A stretch of DNA of 64,000 nt from contig OZ017761.1 in the NCBI GenBank assembly GCA_963969365.1, positions 1,798,001-1,862,000 on the forward strand, in the 5' to 3' direction. The position numbers and the translations under genes are program-made. Of the stretch, positions 21,830-31,874 are shown in pieces. Numbering within the stretch: the first letter of the stretch is position 1; each line of letters starts with the position of its first letter. This DNA comes from Asterochloris sp. CNOR1. Lineage: Eukaryota; Chlorophyta; Trebouxiophyceae; Trebouxiales; Trebouxiaceae. The notes under the pieces were generated by a model. It was not told the origin of the DNA. It saw nothing but the letters and a program-made list of their open reading frames with translations, and made no database searches.

Positions 21830-23450
21830 CTGACAGACTACACTTGAAACACTCTTGGTCTACATGAATTGAAGATCTGCATTCCCGCGTAACCCTTTTC
21901 TCTGGGCCAATCAACCACTTCTGGCTAGCCATTGCACAACAAAGTTCCACTACACTTGAACTACACTTGAAGATATCAACCTGAGGGAGCTGGCCTCACC
22001 AACACATGTGGTGGCTTTTTGGACCTGGCATTGGCTACACTTGAATCCCTGGTGGCGAATGAGGACCTCCTGGGGGCTTGAAAAGGGCTGCACTTGCGCA
22101 ATCTGTGCATCTGTTACAAAGTCACCTGTTGTGGGTACGTGGGTGCGCTTCCCACACCTGTGCTGTGGCATGGTGATTCAAACACTTTCACAATCTTGTA
22201 AACAAACTTGCATCATCTGGCCTGCATCACATCAGCAATGACAGCTGCCGGCAGGTTGTAACTAACACCTGCCCTTGCTGGGGCGCGGCCAGCCGTCCAT
22301 CCAGGAGCTCCTGGGTCCATGGACCTCGAGGTGGGTACTTCCCAAACAGATTGATGAATCCCTCCTCATAGTGCTGCCTCAGCTTGGCAATTGAAAGGGT
22401 TGCCACCTCTAGATTGTAACTTCCTGACAGGCTCAAGCAGCCTGAATCGATAAAAGTCAGGAGGGTGCACGTCTAAAAATGCATGACGAACCACCAGTTC
22501 CTCTCGCGGGCATCCGTTGGGCCCTTGCAGGTACTTCATGGAGCGCTTCCGCTGGATAGTCTGCTGCTCCGTTGGGAGGGCCTTGAACTCGTCCTCATCA
22601 TAGGCAGGGTTGCGAATCAGGTCGCCTTCCTTACGCATTGGCACAGTACCAAAAGAGCTCTCGGCCAACACACTCGGCAAGGCGCTCCCTGTGCAACCCA
22701 CACTCTCTGCGGCAGCTTTCAGCAGACTTTGGCATTCCTCATACGTCCTGCATTCAAATTCTGGAGTTCCTGCCTTGATGGCTGCTGTGGCCACCTGCAC
22801 TGGGCCTTGCCGCCCAGAACCAATTCTGGCGCCTCCATGCGAGATCTCCCACTCTCCACTGCACATGAACTCCACTGTCCTGTGCTCAGCATCCTTTGGG
22901 CGGTGATTTGGATGGTCATTGTTGTTCACGTACAGCGACCTGTGGTCGCCAAGCCCCTTCAAGCCGTGAGCCGGTCCAGCCTCTGCTTTCAACTCATTGA
23001 ACATCTTGACCTCCACCAGCCCACTCTCTGTGCCAAATATGAGTGCCATGGAGTCAACAATACGAGCTTTGACAGCGCTGTTGGTCTTGGGAGCCTCAGA
23101 CATCACCAGGAAATGTACATGCTTGTTGCCTGGCTTGTGGTGCAGAGTGCCTGAGCACTTCTTGATGTTGTGTCCAAAGACATCGTTCAGAGCCGCCATG
23201 CTCTGCCGCGAGACCTGAGGCAGCTGGTCTTCATTTATGGTGATGTGGTTGACAACAATCTCAAGGTTGCGGTCTTGCCTCCTGCCGCTGCCTGGCTTAG
23301 ACTTCATCATAGCCTGCTTTGCTATGGAGTGAGATTGAAAAGCTCTAAGTAAGAGTTCAATGTTGCCATTGATCCTCTCGCTGCTGCCTTGCTTAGACTT
23401 CATCGTAGCCTGCTCTAAGAAAGCAGCCAGCTCTGTCTGCCTGAGCACAG
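21830..23450 (-). mobile_element. Rep-like repeat element, copy B
   Basis: This is the second copy of the element at 656-2210. The main open frame is 22366-23448. It shares the GNKHVHFLVMSE (HVH) motif, GPAHGLKGLGDHRSLYVNNN, the GEWEISHGG segment and MKYLQGPNG with copy A. The 3' flank (21830-22240) aligns with 656-1090 and has the same ACTACACTTGA repeats. This copy has a longer N-terminal region with a partly repeated MKSK-type segment. It looks broken, with about one break near its end. Both copies have clearly drifted, so the duplication is not recent. As for copy A, kinship to rolling-circle Rep proteins is inference. Confidence 0.5.
21836..22045. repeat. Iteron-like ACTACACTTGAA direct repeats, copy B
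   Basis: Copies lie at 21836-21848, 21949-21960, 21961-21971 (immediately adjacent) and 22035-22045. They correspond in order and context to those of copy A. Confidence 0.5.
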
Positions 23451-24000
23451 ACTAATGCTGAGCAGAAAGGACTGGCACACGCATGCAAGCCCCTTCCCCC
23501 TTGACTTTCGGTGAAATTGGTGGTGCTCACCTGTCAAGACCAGCTGTATTTGCCAGGAAGATGGGTAGCACAGATTCATGTCAAGCAGAAGGGATGGACA
23601 GGAGCACATAACAAGGGCATACGAGCCCCCACCCCTCCTGACATGAGGTCCCCCTCCCCTGACTTTTGGTGAGTGTGATGGTGCTTGCAGAGTTCAGCTC
23701 TGTCTGCTTCAGCACAGACTGAAGTCAGTCAAGAAGGATTGGCGCGCCCGCATGAGCCCTCCTCTTCTGTTTCTTGGTGTTCATGGTGACAATTGCCTGC
23801 CCAGACCAGCTTTGTTTGTCCTAGCACAACTTGATGTTGAGCAAAAGGGATGGACATGAGCACATGAGCCCCCGTCCCCTGGATTTTGGTGATTTTGGTG
23901 ATGCTCAGCCACTGAAGCTTCATCTACTTCAGCACAGACTGTGTTGAGCAGGACAATCACTGGGAGACATGAGCCCCTCCTCCCCTGGAATTTGGTGATT
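23437..24000. repeat. Degenerate 115-140-bp tandem repeat
   Basis: Five diverged units start near 23437, 23556, 23697, 23812 and 23927. Each has a (CT)TCAGCACAGACT...GAGCA(G/A)AAGG(G)A block and a later CCCCTCCCCTGGA(A)TTTTGGTGATTTTGG block. The array lies in what would be the second intron of the truncated zinc-finger relative, next to the Rep-like copy. Confidence 0.75.
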
Positions 24001-24002
24001 TT

Positions 24003-24405
24003 GGAGCACTCACCTGCCCATATAACAAGTCACATCCTCTGCTCACCTCAATGTCCTTGAAGCGAATGCGTGATGGCTGTGACACAGCTGCTTGACGCCT
24101 GAGCACTCGGCTTTGCCTGGACTTCCTCCTCCCGCTTTCTCTGCAGGGCAGTGAGAGCTGTGGGCCTGCTGGAGCCAAGGCCCTCTGTGAGCGGAATGCC
24201 AGCTTCCACAACACACCTTCTGCGCCTTTGCTGCAGCCAGTGCCTCCTCCTATGCTTGCTTCGTGATGCAGTTGCTGTCTGGGTCCTTCTCAGCGTCTGT
24301 CAGGAGGTCCCACGCCTTGCAGTTGAATTTGCGGGGCTTCATGTGCGCCACGAAGTGTCCCGGCTGGTCACTGAAGTGGTGGCAGGCAGGGCAGCGGAAT
24401 GGCAT
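24003..24405 (-). pseudogene. Truncated C2HC zinc-finger paralogue
   Basis: The minus strand starts at 24405 with RCPACHHFSDQPGHFVAHMK then PRKFNC, the same finger type as the gene at 2354. An EEALAAAKAQK stretch before a GT donor matches ETEAQKRT of that gene. A second exon ends in RIRFKDIE before GTGAGC, matching IRFEDIE. An in-frame stop interrupts the first exon. The two C-terminal exons of the relative are absent, replaced by a tandem array and the Rep-like copy. It is a host-type gene relic. Confidence 0.55.
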
Positions 24406-24534
24406 GGTGGCCAGTGAACCCGGGGTGCCGGTCAGGAGGGAAGCTCATTGACTTTCTTTTTGCATACTTCAAATCTATCATCACTCAAGAGGTCTAGGTG
24501 GGGCATGAGCACCAAGAGTGAGCTCTGCCGCGAA

Positions 24535-24588
24535 GCAGGCCTTTGAGTGTCACGCCTTGTCGCAGGGTGTTACATGGCTTACTAGGTC
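24535..24588 (+). repeat. Dispersed GTTGCAGGGTGTCACATGGC repeat
   Basis: This stretch matches 5833-5888 over about 55 bp. It lies at the left end of the LINE and could be part of its 5' UTR or a separate older repeat. Confidence 0.5.
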
Positions 24589-24659
24589 ATGAATGCCCAC
24601 CCCTTTCGCCAGTTTCCGGTCCGTCACAGTTCAGGCGATCTGCTGTTGACACTGATCGC

Positions 24660-26042
24660 ATGGTGCTCAGCTCAGCACAGCGCAGATCTAGCCCAGGCCG
24701 GGAGGCGCCAAAGCCTGGCCGACCAGCAGCACCGCCTCTTTTGAGCAGGGTGCAGCCTGGGAGGGCTGGCAAGGATACAACAGTGAACCGCTGGGCCGAC
24801 AAGAGCGATGATTTGACTGAATGTGATGGAGGCCAAGACAGCAGCAGACTCGCCAAGCAGGCACGCCTGCCTGATGCAAGAGGAGGCAGGGCAGGTGGCA
24901 AGACAGGTGGCAGCATGGCCGTGACGCCATTGCCTGTAGTTGGTCCTTTGGCACCGACTGCAGAGCCTGATGCGCTGGTGTCTGCACCTGCTGAGACTGG
25001 GCTTTTGGCACCAGCCTCAGCAGCCTCAGCTGCTGATGCTGGTAACAACACCCCTGCCGCCCTTGAGGTGGGGGAGTTGGGGCCCGCAGTGCTGCTGACG
25101 CCTGCACCACAGGCTGCAGAAGGCAGCGACGCCGCTGCAGACATGAGGCCTGCAAAGGTCTTATCAGAAGCAGACGTAAGGGCAATGGTCCAGCACATGC
25201 TTCGCGGCCGGGACCAGCAGCTGGAGCAGAAGCTCAGTGCAGTAGAACAAAAGCTGACAGATACCCAGACGCAACTGGCAGCCACCTTACAGCGGGTGCA
25301 ACAGCTTGAGCAGGCACAGACCACGGCAGCCACCAGTGGGCCAAGCCAGGCTGCAATGCAGGCAGTAGAGGCAGGGCTGCGGCAGACGCAAATGAGGACT
25401 GAGGAGCAGCAGACCCAGCTGCAACGGGTGATTCAGGAGCGTGATGCAGACAGAGCGGCGGAGCCTGCAGATAAGAGTGTACCTGCTAATGAGGATGTGG
25501 TGGTGGCACATGGAATGACTTGCGAGGGGCCTGATGCACAGGACTTCAGCACTGAGGATGTGGGCATGCTTCAGAACCAGGTTGCTGACATGCTGAAGGA
25601 TGGCCTGCACCTTGAGGGTGTTGAGGTGCTGAAGGTAGAGCGCATCAAGCTGAGAAATGCAACAGGGAAGACTCCCCCTGTGCGCATACGGGTTGCCCGC
25701 AAAGATCAATGTGCCAGTGTACTACGTGCTGCAAGTCAGCTCAAGCACCATCCAGCATTTAACAAGGTTTATCTGCAGCCAGATTTGACCCCTGAGCAGC
25801 AGATGAGGAAGCGCCTGGCCATGGGCCGCTTTCGCGACTTGCGCAAGCAGAACATCACCTGCTGCTTCCGATGGACCGCATTTGGATCCGCACCGACAGC
25901 GGCCGGTGGCTCCTGGATAGGAGCTGCTAGGGAGAAGGGACCCATGCTGCCGAGCTCTCCGCGGTATTATGGAACATGCGCGGGGGGCTCAGCAGAGCAC
26001 ACCTGTCAATGCCTGATGCACTACAGAACTTGGTGGCACTGA
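24660..26042 (+). CDS. LINE ORF1 protein
   Basis: The first ATG in the open frame is at 24660, giving about 460 aa; the frame itself is open from 24543. The N-terminal half is Pro/Ala-rich and probably disordered. A long coiled coil follows (LRGRDQQLEQKLSAVEQKLT onward, Gln/Leu/Glu-rich). The C-terminal part, VEVLKVERIKLRNATG then PPVRIRVARKDQCASVL, resembles the RNA-binding fold of L1-type ORF1 proteins. It probably coats element RNA as a trimer. It overlaps ORF2 in a different frame, so ORF2 is probably made by reinitiation or a shift. Confidence 0.7.
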   Translation: MVLSSAQRRSSPGREAPKPGRPAAPPLLSRVQPGRAGKDTTVNRWADKSDDLTECDGGQDSSRLAKQARLPDARGGRAGGKTGGSMAVTPLPVVGPLAPTAEPDALVSAPAETGLLAPASAASAADAGNNTPAALEVGELGPAVLLTPAPQAAEGSDAAADMRPAKVLSEADVRAMVQHMLRGRDQQLEQKLSAVEQKLTDTQTQLAATLQRVQQLEQAQTTAATSGPSQAAMQAVEAGLRQTQMRTEEQQTQLQRVIQERDADRAAEPADKSVPANEDVVVAHGMTCEGPDAQDFSTEDVGMLQNQVADMLKDGLHLEGVEVLKVERIKLRNATGKTPPVRIRVARKDQCASVLRAASQLKHHPAFNKVYLQPDLTPEQQMRKRLAMGRFRDLRKQNITCCFRWTAFGSAPTAAGGSWIGAAREKGPMLPSSPRYYGTCAGGSAEHTCQCLMHYRTWWH

Positions 26043-29000
26043 ACTGCACATTCATTTGCCTGACAGAGACCTGGCACGCCGATGGCGAACACCTGCCTGA
26101 CATGCAAGGATATGTTTACCATGACCTTGTGCGCCCCAGCCACCTACAAAGTGGCAAGGTACCGCATGGGGGTATTGCTGTCTACATAAAGCGCGAGTGG
26201 GCTGACCGCTGTTCTGTTTGGAAATGTGCTCCAGATGGCACTTACCTGTGGCTGCATGTTCGCCTGGGGGGTGATCACCCTCAGCACGTTGCCTTTGCCA
26301 CATGCTACATGCCCCCAGGCCACAAGCACAAAGATCTGTCCACTTTCAAGGATTTATCTGCAGACATGAGATTACTCTCTCAAGAGTTGCCCAGAGGTCT
26401 TCAGTTCTGGGTGTGTGGGGACACCAATGCCCACACGGGGACCTTGCCAGACCATGTGATGCTGGAGGGCCCTGAAATCCCTGATGCTGTACAGGCTCTA
26501 GATGAACTGCCAGAGCACGTGCCAGAAAGAAGAAATGAGTGCCCCCATGCAGTAGACAGGAGAGGTCGCCAGCAACTGCAGTTCTGCAAGGACAATTCCC
26601 TGCTCATCCTCAATGGCAGAGTCCATGGCGACCCAACTGGCAGGACCACCTTCATGCGCGGCCGCAAGCGTGTGGTGCGCACCACGCTGGACTACCACAT
26701 GGCCTCGTCAGCCCTCTACCCCTGGGCAGAGCGGCTTGAAGTCCTGCAGAAAGTAAGCACACCATACATGAGCTGCTCACACCACCACCCTGTGATGGCA
26801 CGGTTCAGGCTGCCTGCTGCACAGGAGCCCCCAGCCTACAATGGCCAGGCTGACCAGCCAGCCCACTCAAAGGCAGGGTGTCTGCAAGTGCCTGCTGTGA
26901 AGTTTGAGGCCGAAAGGGAGGAGCAGTACTGGCAGCATTTTCTGTGTGCTGCAGACCAGCAGCAGCTAGATGCGGCCTGTGCAGACCCAGAGGCTGGGGT
27001 CCTGACTATGACACGATGCTTGGCTGACGCTGCTGTGCAGACTTTTGCCCTGAAGAAGGGAAGGGGCCAGAAACCCCGCCAGTTTCCGGTGTGGTTTGAT
27101 GCAGAATGCTGGGCCTCATGGCGTGAGTGGAAAGCAGCAGCAAGGGCTCCTGTGCTGACTGCCTACCACGCTGCTGCTAACAGTTTAAGATGCAGGCACC
27201 GGGCTGTCCGACGCCGCAAATATCAACAGTTTCTGACCAACGAGATGCGCCGCATGGATCACCTCTCATTGCCGGATCTTCATCGCATAGCAGGGTGGCG
27301 CAGGCGCCCTGGGTGCCCGCTGTCCAGTGCCATCCAGGCTGCGCACATGCAGAAGGTGCTGGGCAGCCATCCCGCATCTGCTGCCGTCCCAAAGCTGCTC
27401 CCTGAAGACACCATCACAGGAGTACATATTGGCACAGATGCTTTCCTGAATGCTGACTGCACCATTTCTGATGTGAGGGCTGGTCTGCGCAAACTGAGTG
27501 CTGGCAAAGCAGCTGGCATTGATGGCATGAGTGCAGAGCTGCTGAAGCATGGGCCATTCCACATGCAACACTGCCTAGCCAAGCTGTTCACCAGCATGCT
27601 CAAGGGGACCTATCCCACGTCGCTCAGCACTGGCCTAGTCACTGCAGTATACAAGGGAAAACGGAGGGATCCTCTCAACATGAACAGCTACCGGCCAATC
27701 ACGGTCGTTCCTGTGCTGGCCAAGCTATTTGCCACAGTGATGGAGCAGCGCATGACCCGGTGGGCGGAAGCGCTCAATCTCAGAGCACCACCGCAGGCTG
27801 GCTTCTGCAGGGGCCACAGCACAGCTGGACAGCTGAGCACACTGAACATTCTGGTAAGAAAATATAGGCGGCACAACAGCAAGCTTTTCTGCTGCTTTGT
27901 TGATTTTGAGAAGGCCTTTGACACAGTGGATCGCGGGGTGCTGTGGGCTGTCCTACAAAACCTGGGGGTGTGTGGACACTTCATGAGCTGCCTGCAAAGC
28001 ATGTACGCCCAAGACTCGGCAGCGGTCAGGGCTGGAGGGGGCATATCTGAGGCATTCAGGTGCCTGCAAGGAGTGCAGCAAGGCAGCCCCCTCAGCCCAC
28101 TCCTCTTTGGACTGCTGATCGATGTGCTGGACAAGGTCATGCGCAAAGTTAAAGGAAACCATGCACCCACGCTCATGTTTCATGATGTGCCGCTGCTGCT
28201 CTTCGCAGACGATTTGGTGCTCATGAGCACAAGTGAAGAAGGACTGCAACGATTGCTGAATGCTTTACAGATATTCTGTGAAAACAGGCGGCTCAGAGTC
28301 AGTTTGGTCAAGACGGAAGTGGTGGTGTTTGAGACACAGCGCCAAGAATGCAGCACCTTCACATACAGTGGGCACCCCCTGACGCGCTCGGATTCATTCA
28401 AATACCTGGGCCTGTGGTTTGAAGCCACCAAGGAGGGCTTTGCCAAATCCCTTGGCGAGCACCTGGAAGCTGCGCGTAAAACCATGAACAACATGCTCAG
28501 GCGCTGTGCACAGATCAGTTTGACGTGCCCGCGCCGCATCTGCAAGTTGTTTGATGCCTTGGTGCTGCCCATTTTGAGCTATGGCTGTGAGGTCTGGTTC
28601 TGGGACCACAGAGCAGGCACACAAGCCACAGCGCAGCTTGAGTCTCTGCATGCACAATTTTTGCGCAGATTGCTTGGCATCCACTGCCACACACACAGTC
28701 TGATTGCACCTGCTGAGTTTGGCAGATATCCCCTGGCAGTGCATTGGCAGCGGCAAGTGGACAGGTTCAGACAACGCATTTGGGACCTCAAGCCGAAGCT
28801 TCAGAAGGAGCCCCTGCTATGGGCTATGTATGACGGCGTCTGCTACCTGCCGCTGTACCGCGACCTCTCCTTGGCCCCCTTCTGTGCACTACAGGCACAT
28901 GGCAGCGCAGAGACAGCCCCTGGCAAGGAACAGCATGAGCAGCGCTTCAGGGACTGCCAGGCCGCCACCGTGGCCACCTACATGCAGATGCGGGGTCCCA

Positions 29001-29383
29001 ACACGGCCTATGCCATGCAGACATACCTGACCAGGATCAGAGGCTTCAGGCTACGCAGAGCCTATGCCAGCATCAGGTGCAGCAGCCACCAGCTGCGCGT
29101 ACAGACTGGGCGATACCTATTGCTCCAGCTCAAGCGAGAGGACCGGACATGCCAAATCTGTGGGTCACCGAATGAGATTGAGGATGAAAGCCATATCCTG
29201 CTACACTGCCCAGGACTTGCAGACCTCCGGTCTGCTCACAGCCACCTGTTTGCGGAGCAGCAGCAGTCGTTGGCAACGCTGTTTGAACAACCACCAAGCC
29301 GAGTGGCCACATACATCAGGGCAGCACTGCTCCAGCACGCAACTATGCTGGGCATCACTGGGGGCACATCTGGGCCTAAATGA
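25976..29383 (+). CDS. LINE ORF2: APE-type endonuclease and reverse transcriptase
   Basis: The protein is about 1135 aa from the ATG at 25976. The frame is open from 25931 and supplies AVLWNMRGG, the usual start of the endonuclease. That domain has FICLTETW, GGIAVYIK, VCGDTNAHTG and SHHHPVMARF. The reverse transcriptase has AAGIDGMSAELLK, SYRPITVVPVLAKLF, FVDFEKAFDTV, GVQQGSPLSPLLF and the catalytic LLLFADDLVL. A thumb and a C-terminal zinc-binding CQICG...HILLHC motif follow. No RNase H domain was seen. It nicks target DNA and primes reverse transcription there. The architecture fits L1/Tad-like clades; the exact clade needs a tree. Confidence 0.9.
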   Translation: MRGGLSRAHLSMPDALQNLVALNCTFICLTETWHADGEHLPDMQGYVYHDLVRPSHLQSGKVPHGGIAVYIKREWADRCSVWKCAPDGTYLWLHVRLGGDHPQHVAFATCYMPPGHKHKDLSTFKDLSADMRLLSQELPRGLQFWVCGDTNAHTGTLPDHVMLEGPEIPDAVQALDELPEHVPERRNECPHAVDRRGRQQLQFCKDNSLLILNGRVHGDPTGRTTFMRGRKRVVRTTLDYHMASSALYPWAERLEVLQKVSTPYMSCSHHHPVMARFRLPAAQEPPAYNGQADQPAHSKAGCLQVPAVKFEAEREEQYWQHFLCAADQQQLDAACADPEAGVLTMTRCLADAAVQTFALKKGRGQKPRQFPVWFDAECWASWREWKAAARAPVLTAYHAAANSLRCRHRAVRRRKYQQFLTNEMRRMDHLSLPDLHRIAGWRRRPGCPLSSAIQAAHMQKVLGSHPASAAVPKLLPEDTITGVHIGTDAFLNADCTISDVRAGLRKLSAGKAAGIDGMSAELLKHGPFHMQHCLAKLFTSMLKGTYPTSLSTGLVTAVYKGKRRDPLNMNSYRPITVVPVLAKLFATVMEQRMTRWAEALNLRAPPQAGFCRGHSTAGQLSTLNILVRKYRRHNSKLFCCFVDFEKAFDTVDRGVLWAVLQNLGVCGHFMSCLQSMYAQDSAAVRAGGGISEAFRCLQGVQQGSPLSPLLFGLLIDVLDKVMRKVKGNHAPTLMFHDVPLLLFADDLVLMSTSEEGLQRLLNALQIFCENRRLRVSLVKTEVVVFETQRQECSTFTYSGHPLTRSDSFKYLGLWFEATKEGFAKSLGEHLEAARKTMNNMLRRCAQISLTCPRRICKLFDALVLPILSYGCEVWFWDHRAGTQATAQLESLHAQFLRRLLGIHCHTHSLIAPAEFGRYPLAVHWQRQVDRFRQRIWDLKPKLQKEPLLWAMYDGVCYLPLYRDLSLAPFCALQAHGSAETAPGKEQHEQRFRDCQAATVATYMQMRGPNTAYAMQTYLTRIRGFRLRRAYASIRCSSHQLRVQTGRYLLLQLKREDRTCQICGSPNEIEDESHILLHCPGLADLRSAHSHLFAEQQQSLATLFEQPPSRVATYIRAALLQHATMLGITGGTSGPK

Positions 29384-29950
29384 GGAACAGACACCCTGGG
29401 TGACCCCTCTATGTGCCGTGATGTGTCCCCAGCTTACCAGCTGCTGATTAGAGCCCCAATTTCATAGCAATGCGCTAGACTCATCACATGATTGTCTTCC
29501 CCTAAGGTCCCCATGCTGAGTTGTTGCTTGGGGTGTGCCGCCTTGGAGCCTGGTGCCCTGCGAGGGGAAGACTGCTGGTCACAGTCATACCCAAGCATAA
29601 CTCTCTCATGACTGCGAAGTCTACGAGCTGAGAGGGCGTGGCAAGCCAGTCAGGGGGGCTGAGCCCCCCCCTGCGCCATACAGGATCCAGGGTGTTTGCA
29701 TTTCGGGCAGCAACCTCAGCTAGCAGTCCAACGTGGTGATGAAGCCCAGCACAGTGCCAAGGCCTGCTATGAGCGCCGGCTCCCTCTTTACCAGCCAAGT
29801 ACAGTGACCTGCTTGATATGCCTGTACTGCTTCTTTTTGTACCCCTACACCTTCAGCAGAGTTCATTGGTAGGATGAAATGATCATAGTCCTATGCCCGT
29901 GCATTGAGGCTACGGACTTTAAATTTAAATCATCATCATCATCACCAAAA
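29384..29950 (+). other. LINE 3' UTR and tail
   Basis: This non-coding stretch follows ORF2. It contains AAATTTAAAT directly before the CAT/ATC run and no other feature I can name. Confidence 0.6.
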
Positions 29951-30177
29951 GCCCCGATGTAGCCGCAAAGAGTCCAGGCTGGATAGAGAAGCCATCAGTT
30001 GGATGGACCTGGCATAGGTGATCATTTCAAGTTGCAGGAGCTGTAGGCTTGCGAACAGACCAGCTGCTGCGTCGCCATAAGGGTCAGGACCTTGCTACAT
30101 CAGATGCAGCAGGCTTGTCAGAGAGCCTGCTGGTGCAACTGTTGTTCATGTAGAGCACTGTGAGCTGCAGCAGACTA

Positions 30178-30370
30178 TCAGCCTTGGGCCATTGCATGCA
30201 TGACCGGCATCTTGAGGTAGGTGACGCCCAGCATTGTGGCTAGTGTCTCCAACATGACTCCAGCATTGCACCACTCCAGCATTGGTGACCGCAGCCTGGC
30301 CAGCACCTGTACCACTTTTGAAACGATCTTCTTGTCAGTCCACGAGTGGACCGGCTCAGTGTCTCCAGCT
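30178..30370 (-). CDS. Possible terminal exon of a small minus-strand gene
   Basis: After a TTTACCAG acceptor on the minus strand, an open stretch reads GDTEPVHSWTDKKIVSKVVQ...LEWCNAGVMLETLATMLGVTYL and stops at 30178. Composition and helix pattern look coding, but no family was recognised and no upstream exons were fixed in 30371-30832. It may be a relic. Confidence 0.25.
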
Positions 30371-30832
30371 GGTAAAGGCCTGTGATGTCAAGAAGGACGC
30401 CAGCCAGCCTGTGACGCTGAGACTCAATTTTTGCTGAGCATGATCTCCCCAGGAACCTATGTACTAAGACATGATGCAAGAGATGAGACGAGAGGCGAGC
30501 AGCCTTCTTGCTGTCCCAGGGTGCTCAGCTGCCTTCTATCAACGCAGGCTAGCTGGGCAACAGTCACAGTGGAGGTTGCGGCAGACCAGCCGCATGCATC
30601 TGTGACAGCTAGGCAACCGAGCTCTGTTGCAGAGAAAGTTACAGCCTGCTCCAGAGCAATGTGACTGCTGGCACATGCATGAATCGATGGACCGCATGAA
30701 TGGCCCCACGGATGGCCCCGTGTGCTGATTCAGCAAAGGCATGTCCCGCTGCTTTTCGAGGTTTTTCAGAGGCGCAATGTGCTCTCATAGACAGCAACAT
30801 ATAAAGGAAAAGTCGACAGCCAGGCCCACAAC

Positions 30833-31874
30833 ATGCTGAGCAGCCATGACCCAGGCTTTGGATCCCCTGCACTCCTGGTTGTAGACATGCAGGAGCACTT
30901 CAGAGACATAGCTCAAAGCATCCTCCCAGACTTGAATAAAGTAGGTACATATTGCACAGGACGATGGCACATGCCATCAATGGCGCTTCATAACTGCCCT
31001 CATGCATGCAGGTCATCTCTGCCTGCAGGCAGGCAGGCATTCCTGTCTTTTTCAGCCAGCATGGACATCCAGACCCTGAGACAGATGTGAATAGCAGTGT
31101 CCTGGTGTCTTGGGTGGGAGTTGAAGAGAGCATCAAGTGAGGCTTGCTGTGCACTGGTGCAACAGATGCATGCACGTGCCTTGCTGGCGCACATTACTCA
31201 GGGGGCAGCAGCAGCTGGACATCACTCTGCTGCTGCAGGCGAGACACTCCTGAATGGCAGCTCATGCCAGAGCTTCAGCATGAGGGAGGCGATCATTTGA
31301 TTGCTGCCAAAGACACCTATGATTGCTTCCAGGTCAGCCACTTGTCACGCAGGCGTTCTGCAGAGCGTCAGACATCTGCTCAGGGTCACCACAGCATTGA
31401 CCATCTGGGCAGATCTGGTGCTGGGCTCTGCCCTGTCAGGGCACTTGATGGCACCCATGCAAACCATTTGCTGCAGGGCACTGACCTGGAGAGTGACTTG
31501 AGGCGATTAGGGGTAGACACAGTGATCATTGCAGGAAAGCAGCCTTGAGCCTTGTACCTGTTTATGTGAGGCACTCAGAGCCTGAACCTGTGCCAGGTGG
31601 CCTGCAGGCACCATGACAAATCTCTGCTGTGAGACTGCAGCCAGGTGAACTCCTTGCATGTGCTGTGCATACGTGCCAACCTTACAGAGGTGGCCCCTGA
31701 TCAAAGTGCAGGTCTGCTTTTGTGAAGAACTTTCGCATCAAGTTCCTGTCTGACGGGACAGCCACAAGCCCAGACACTCTCCACCAGGCTACGCTCAGCA
31801 ACATCAGCTTTGGGTTTGGCGAGGTGCTGTCCTGTGCTGCAGCTGTCAAGCGCTTGCAGAACCTGGCTGAATGA
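30833..31874 (+). CDS. Nicotinamidase/isochorismatase-like hydrolase
   Basis: Exons are 30833-30940, 31012-31086, 31239-31332, 31477 to about 31534, 31608-31644 and 31712-31874 (stop TGA). The protein begins SPALLVVDMQEHFRDIAQSI, with the catalytic Asp of the cysteine hydrolase fold. VISACRQAGIPVFFSQHGH, GTDLESDLRRLGVDTVIIAG, TMTNLCCETAAR (catalytic Cys) and AFVKNFRIKFLSDGTAT follow. This order matches plant nicotinamidases of the NIC2/NIC3 type, which turn nicotinamide into nicotinate for NAD salvage. The GMLGEWW-type segment between the second and third exons was not found, so an exon may be missed. The join after the VIIAG exon has no GT donor at the phase-correct place. The activity is inferred from family. 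Confidence 0.75.

Larger units (their letters stand above)
24535..29946 (+). mobile_element. LINE (non-LTR retrotransposon), apparently full length
   Basis: Two long overlapping frames (ORF1 about 24660-26042, ORF2 from about 25931/25976 to 29383) are followed by a 560-bp 3' UTR ending in ATCATCATCATCATC (29929-29945). A short tandem 3' tail in place of poly(A) is known from several LINE clades. Both frames lack internal stops, so the copy is likely young or still capable of moving. The 5' boundary and target-site duplications could not be fixed. Confidence 0.85.

Noticed and set aside
24587-25333. 248-codon minus-strand frame rich in Ser/Cys/Ala
   Set aside because: Antisense shadow of LINE ORF1 caused by its GC-rich, Ala/Gln-coding sequence.
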